From the NCBI GenBank assembly GCA_041394185.1, contig JAWKIQ010000003.1, positions 186,001 through 250,000 of the forward strand: a DNA stretch of 64,000 bases, read 5' to 3'. Made by a program: the position numbers and the translations under genes. Numbering within the stretch: position 1 is the first letter of the stretch; each line of letters starts with the position of its first letter. Below the pieces are notes generated by a model. The model saw nothing but the letters and a program-made list of their open reading frames with translations. It made no database searches and had not been told where the DNA came from. The DNA comes from Acidimicrobiales bacterium. Its GTDB lineage: Bacteria > Actinomycetota > Acidimicrobiia > Acidimicrobiales > Poriferisodalaceae. Positions 61,540-64,000 of the stretch are shown in pieces.

Positions 61540-61881
61540 TCAGGCCCAGCCCAACTCGTCCAGGCGGTCGTCGTCGATTCCGAAGTGGTGAGCGATCTCG
61601 TGCAGGACCGTCACCCTGACCTCTTCGATCACCTCGTCCTCGGTCTCGCAGATGGCGCAGATGGTGTTGCGAAAGATGGAGATGCGGTCGGGCATCACGG
61701 CGCTGTAGTCCATGCCCCGTTCGGTCAGCGGTACGCCGTCGTACAAACCCAGAAGGTCGGGGTCGTCCCCATCGATCACGACAAACGCGACATTGTCCAT
61801 CGCGTCGAACAATTCGTCTGGCAGCAGGTCCAGTGCCTCACCGACGAGTTCTTCGAAGCGTTGGAAGCCGATCAGCTCCAT
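61540..61881 (-). CDS. Small zincin metallopeptidase-like protein
   Basis: A 113-residue protein with the zinc motif HEIAHHFGIDDDRLDELGW near residues 94-112, typical of the minimal zincin family common in actinobacteria. The N-terminal part (DGDDPDLLGLYDGVPLTERG) matches that group. No signal peptide. ATG 61881 is 24 bp from the divergent helicase start, so the two share a very short promoter region. Confidence 0.9.
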   Translation of the reverse strand: MELIGFQRFEELVGEALDLLPDELFDAMDNVAFVVIDGDDPDLLGLYDGVPLTERGMDYSAVMPDRISIFRNTICAICETEDEVIEEVRVTVLHEIAHHFGIDDDRLDELGWA

Positions 61882-61905
61882 GGAGGGGACGGTAGCGTCT
61901 GGGCC

Positions 61906-63759
61906 ATGGGCGAGCCGGGCATCGACGATCTGTTGGCCAGGCTCGACGACTCGCAGCGCATAGCCGTCGACCAACCCGCCACGACGTTGCGCATACTGGC
62001 CGGGCCAGGTTCGGGCAAGACGAGGGTTCTGACGGCGCGCATCGCCCGCCGGGCTGCCGACGAGATCGACCCGCGCCGGGCGATGACGCTGACCTTCACC
62101 CGACGCGCCGCCAACGAGTTGAGGCAGCGCCTGGCCGCCGCCGGAGTTCGCGACCTGGGCCCGGTGGGCACATTCCATGCCGTTGCGCTGCAACAGGTGC
62201 GCCAGCGCCGGCTGGATAGGGGCAAGGCGGTGCCCCGGATCATCGGCAGCCGGGTGGCTCTGCTGCGATCGCTGGCCGACAATCCAACCCAGGCCCGCGC
62301 CGCCGTAGCCGTCGAAGCGACCATCTCGGCGGGTACCGAGCCACGAAACCGCGTCGAAGCCGACCTCGCCCGGCGCTACAACGAACACAAGCGTCGCCAG
62401 AACCTGCTCGACTTCGACGACATCTTGGCCGAATGCACCCACATGTTGACCACCGACCAGGCATTCGCCGATGCTCAGCGGTGGCGGTTCAGGCACTTCT
62501 TCGTCGACGAGTTCCAAGACGTCAACCACACCCAATTCGAGCTGTTGCGTGCCTGGCTGGGCGACCGAGACGATCTCTGCGTGGTCGGCGACCCAGACCA
62601 GGCGATCTACGAGTGGAACGGTGCCGACGCTGCGTATCTGACCGACTTCGAGCGCTGGTTTCCCAACGCCACCACCGTGGCACTCAGCACCAACCATCGC
62701 TCGGCGGCCCCAATCATCGCCGCAGCCCACGCGGTGCTGGGCGAGCGCGATGTGGTGGTCAGGCGCCAGGCGGGCGCCTCACCCACCACCAGCGACCACT
62801 CCGATCCAGAAGCCGAGGCGCGCTCGACCGTCGAACGCATCCGGTGGGCTCACAGCACTGTTGGGAGATGGTCCGATCATGCCGTGTTGGCCCGCACCAA
62901 CGCCCAGCTCGACTTGGTGGCCTCAGCCTTCTCGGCTGCAGGTATCCCCCATCGGATCAGGGGACGCGGCGGGTTGTCACAAGACCCTGCTGCTACGGCC
63001 ATCGTCGACGAGCTGAAGTCTTCAGGGCCTTCCTTTGCCGTGCGGCTGATCGACCTCGAGACCGAACACATCGGGTCCGACGACGCAGACGTCGTCTCGC
63101 CCGTGCTGGAGTTGGCTCGCGAGTACGTCAGCGGCAACGACCAGCCTCACGGTTCGGGGTTCGCGGCCTGGTTGACCACGTTGCGCGCCGGCGACGTCGG
63201 GGTCGACCACGACGTGGTCGACCTGGTGACGTTCCACGCTGCCAAGGGGCTCGAGTGGCCTCACGTCACCATCGTCGGCACCGAGGAGGGTCTCGTACCC
63301 ATGAACGACTCGGCCGAGGAGCGCAGGCTGGCATACGTGGCTGTCACCCGCGCCGAACGGAGCCTGCACCTGTCGTGGTGTCGAAGCCGCACGGTTCAAG
63401 GCGTGGCCCACGAGCGATATCCGTCCAGGTGGCTCGGTTCGATCAGCACCCAGGCTCCGCCGCCGGTGCCGCCCACCGAAGACCAGCGCCGAAGCTTCCT
63501 GGCTTCGGCCCGCGCCGCCACCATGGCCAGCACCGATGGCGCCACCCGCCGTCGGCTCGAGCGCCTGCAGACGTGGCGCGACACCACGGCCAGGGCCAGG
63601 CGGATCGACCCGGAGGCTCTGCTTCGCGATGAAGCCATGGTTCAGATCGCACGACGAGCGCCGGCCGATTTGGACGAACTGTGCGAAGCCTCGGGGTTGT
63701 CGCCCATACGCCTGCGCCGAGACCACGTGGCAATCCTGGCTGCCATCCACCGCAGCTAG
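61906..63759 (+). CDS. UvrD/PcrA-type helicase with HRDC-like tail (UvrD2-like)
   Basis: A 617-residue superfamily 1 helicase. Q-like motif DDSQRIAVDQP, Walker A LAGPGSGKTRVL, motif II FFVDEFQDVN, GDPDQAIYEWNGAD (motif III), TFHAAKGLEWPHV (motif V) and VAVTRAERSLHLSW (motif VI). The C-terminal 75 residues (DPEALLRDEAMVQIARRAPA then DLDELCEASGL) look like an HRDC domain, as in mycobacterial UvrD2. ATG 61906 is chosen over upstream in-frame starts that run antisense to the zincin gene. Confidence 0.92.
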   Translation: MGEPGIDDLLARLDDSQRIAVDQPATTLRILAGPGSGKTRVLTARIARRAADEIDPRRAMTLTFTRRAANELRQRLAAAGVRDLGPVGTFHAVALQQVRQRRLDRGKAVPRIIGSRVALLRSLADNPTQARAAVAVEATISAGTEPRNRVEADLARRYNEHKRRQNLLDFDDILAECTHMLTTDQAFADAQRWRFRHFFVDEFQDVNHTQFELLRAWLGDRDDLCVVGDPDQAIYEWNGADAAYLTDFERWFPNATTVALSTNHRSAAPIIAAAHAVLGERDVVVRRQAGASPTTSDHSDPEAEARSTVERIRWAHSTVGRWSDHAVLARTNAQLDLVASAFSAAGIPHRIRGRGGLSQDPAATAIVDELKSSGPSFAVRLIDLETEHIGSDDADVVSPVLELAREYVSGNDQPHGSGFAAWLTTLRAGDVGVDHDVVDLVTFHAAKGLEWPHVTIVGTEEGLVPMNDSAEERRLAYVAVTRAERSLHLSWCRSRTVQGVAHERYPSRWLGSISTQAPPPVPPTEDQRRSFLASARAATMASTDGATRRRLERLQTWRDTTARARRIDPEALLRDEAMVQIARRAPADLDELCEASGLSPIRLRRDHVAILAAIHRS

Positions 63760-63804
63760 ACCCACGAGCTCGCTATTTTGCGCCGAGAGATCCGATCTGC
63801 GGGC

Positions 63805-64000
63805 TCAGGCGTCGAAGTCGACCAGCACCGGTGCGTGGTCGGAGGGTTGCTTGCCCTTGCGGGCGTTGCGGTCGATGACCACAAACGTCGAGGCGTCGAC
63901 CACACTTCGGCTGCACAGGGCAAGGTCGATGCGCATGCCCTCACGCTTGTGGAACGCCTCCCCGATAGTCCCACCAGCTGAAAAGGCCCGCATCGCTGTG
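63805..64000 (-). CDS. Exonuclease III-like protein, C-terminal fragment
   Basis: The last 65 residues of an AP endonuclease/exonuclease III family protein; the rest is beyond the window end. GMRIDLALCSRSVVDAS and DRNARKGKQPSDHAPVLVDF match the xth C-terminus, including the SDHAP motif with the catalytic Asp-His pair. Base excision repair of abasic sites is expected. Convergent with the helicase gene (46 bp between). Confidence 0.88.
   Translation of the reverse strand, partial: TAMRAFSAGGTIGEAFHKREGMRIDLALCSRSVVDASTFVVIDRNARKGKQPSDHAPVLVDFDA

Overview
The window is high-GC DNA with dense, mostly minus-strand coding, many GTG and TTG starts and frequent ATGA, GTGA or TGATG overlaps. Gene order is that of an actinobacterial core chromosome: rseP-dxr-cdsA-frr-pyrH-tsf-rpsB, then a WhiG-type sigma factor, xerC, dprA-comM, yraN-DUF2469-rplS-trmD-rimM-khpA-rpsP-ffh, ftsY-smc-fpg-rnc-acpP-plsX-rpmF-DUF177-sepIVA-coaD-rsmD, and recG-fakA. 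A SepIVA-like protein, a DUF2469 protein, a UvrD2-like helicase with an HRDC-type tail and the WhiG-like sigma factor all point to Actinomycetota. The mix with many CoA-transferases and MaoC-like proteins suggests Acidimicrobiia (an inference; no rRNA is present). I saw no tRNA, rRNA, insertion sequence, prophage or CRISPR array.

Layout. 1-9350 (minus): isoprenoid and phospholipid precursor genes, translation factors, S2, a degenerate M23 protein, sigma factor and XerC. 9519-14481: CoA-disulfide-reductase-like enzyme (+), DprA and ComM (-), HAD hydrolase and a 36-residue membrane protein (+). 14501-19090 (-): ribosome and SRP block. 19145-27092: accessory metabolic region with a hotdog protein, two zinc-site MetE-like paralogues, a frameshifted esterase, and an IclR-VOC-CoA-transferase-citryl-CoA-lyase-like-MetE-like gene run. 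27109-38209 (-): DUF2817, FtsY, SMC and the lipid, RNase III and L32 block, interrupted by three tandem 26-bp hairpin repeats. 38243-46873: small proteins, RecG, FakA-like protein, and a CmcJ/NvfI-type oxygenase coupled to an unknown protein and an alcohol dehydrogenase. 46995-55117 (+): a lipoprotein translationally coupled to a 2391-residue secreted multidomain protein, closed by a strong hairpin. 55169-61401 (-): an overlapping racemase/deacetylase/DUF4145-like/membrane gene set, alpha/beta hydrolase, PH-SHOCT protein and Tat-exported multicopper oxidase. 61540-64000: zincin, UvrD2-like helicase and the end of an exonuclease III gene.

The most unusual items are the MetE-like/CoA catabolic locus, the CmcJ/NvfI gene set, the giant secreted protein with its lipoprotein, an Fpg homologue at the canonical fpg locus that lacks the catalytic N-terminal proline and zinc-finger cysteines, and the hairpin repeats between smc and ftsY. 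No gene-free stretch exceeds 300 bases; the longest (about 130-170 bases: 9351-9518, 46492-46636, 61402-61539, 5770-5905, 15565-15694) show no additional gene.
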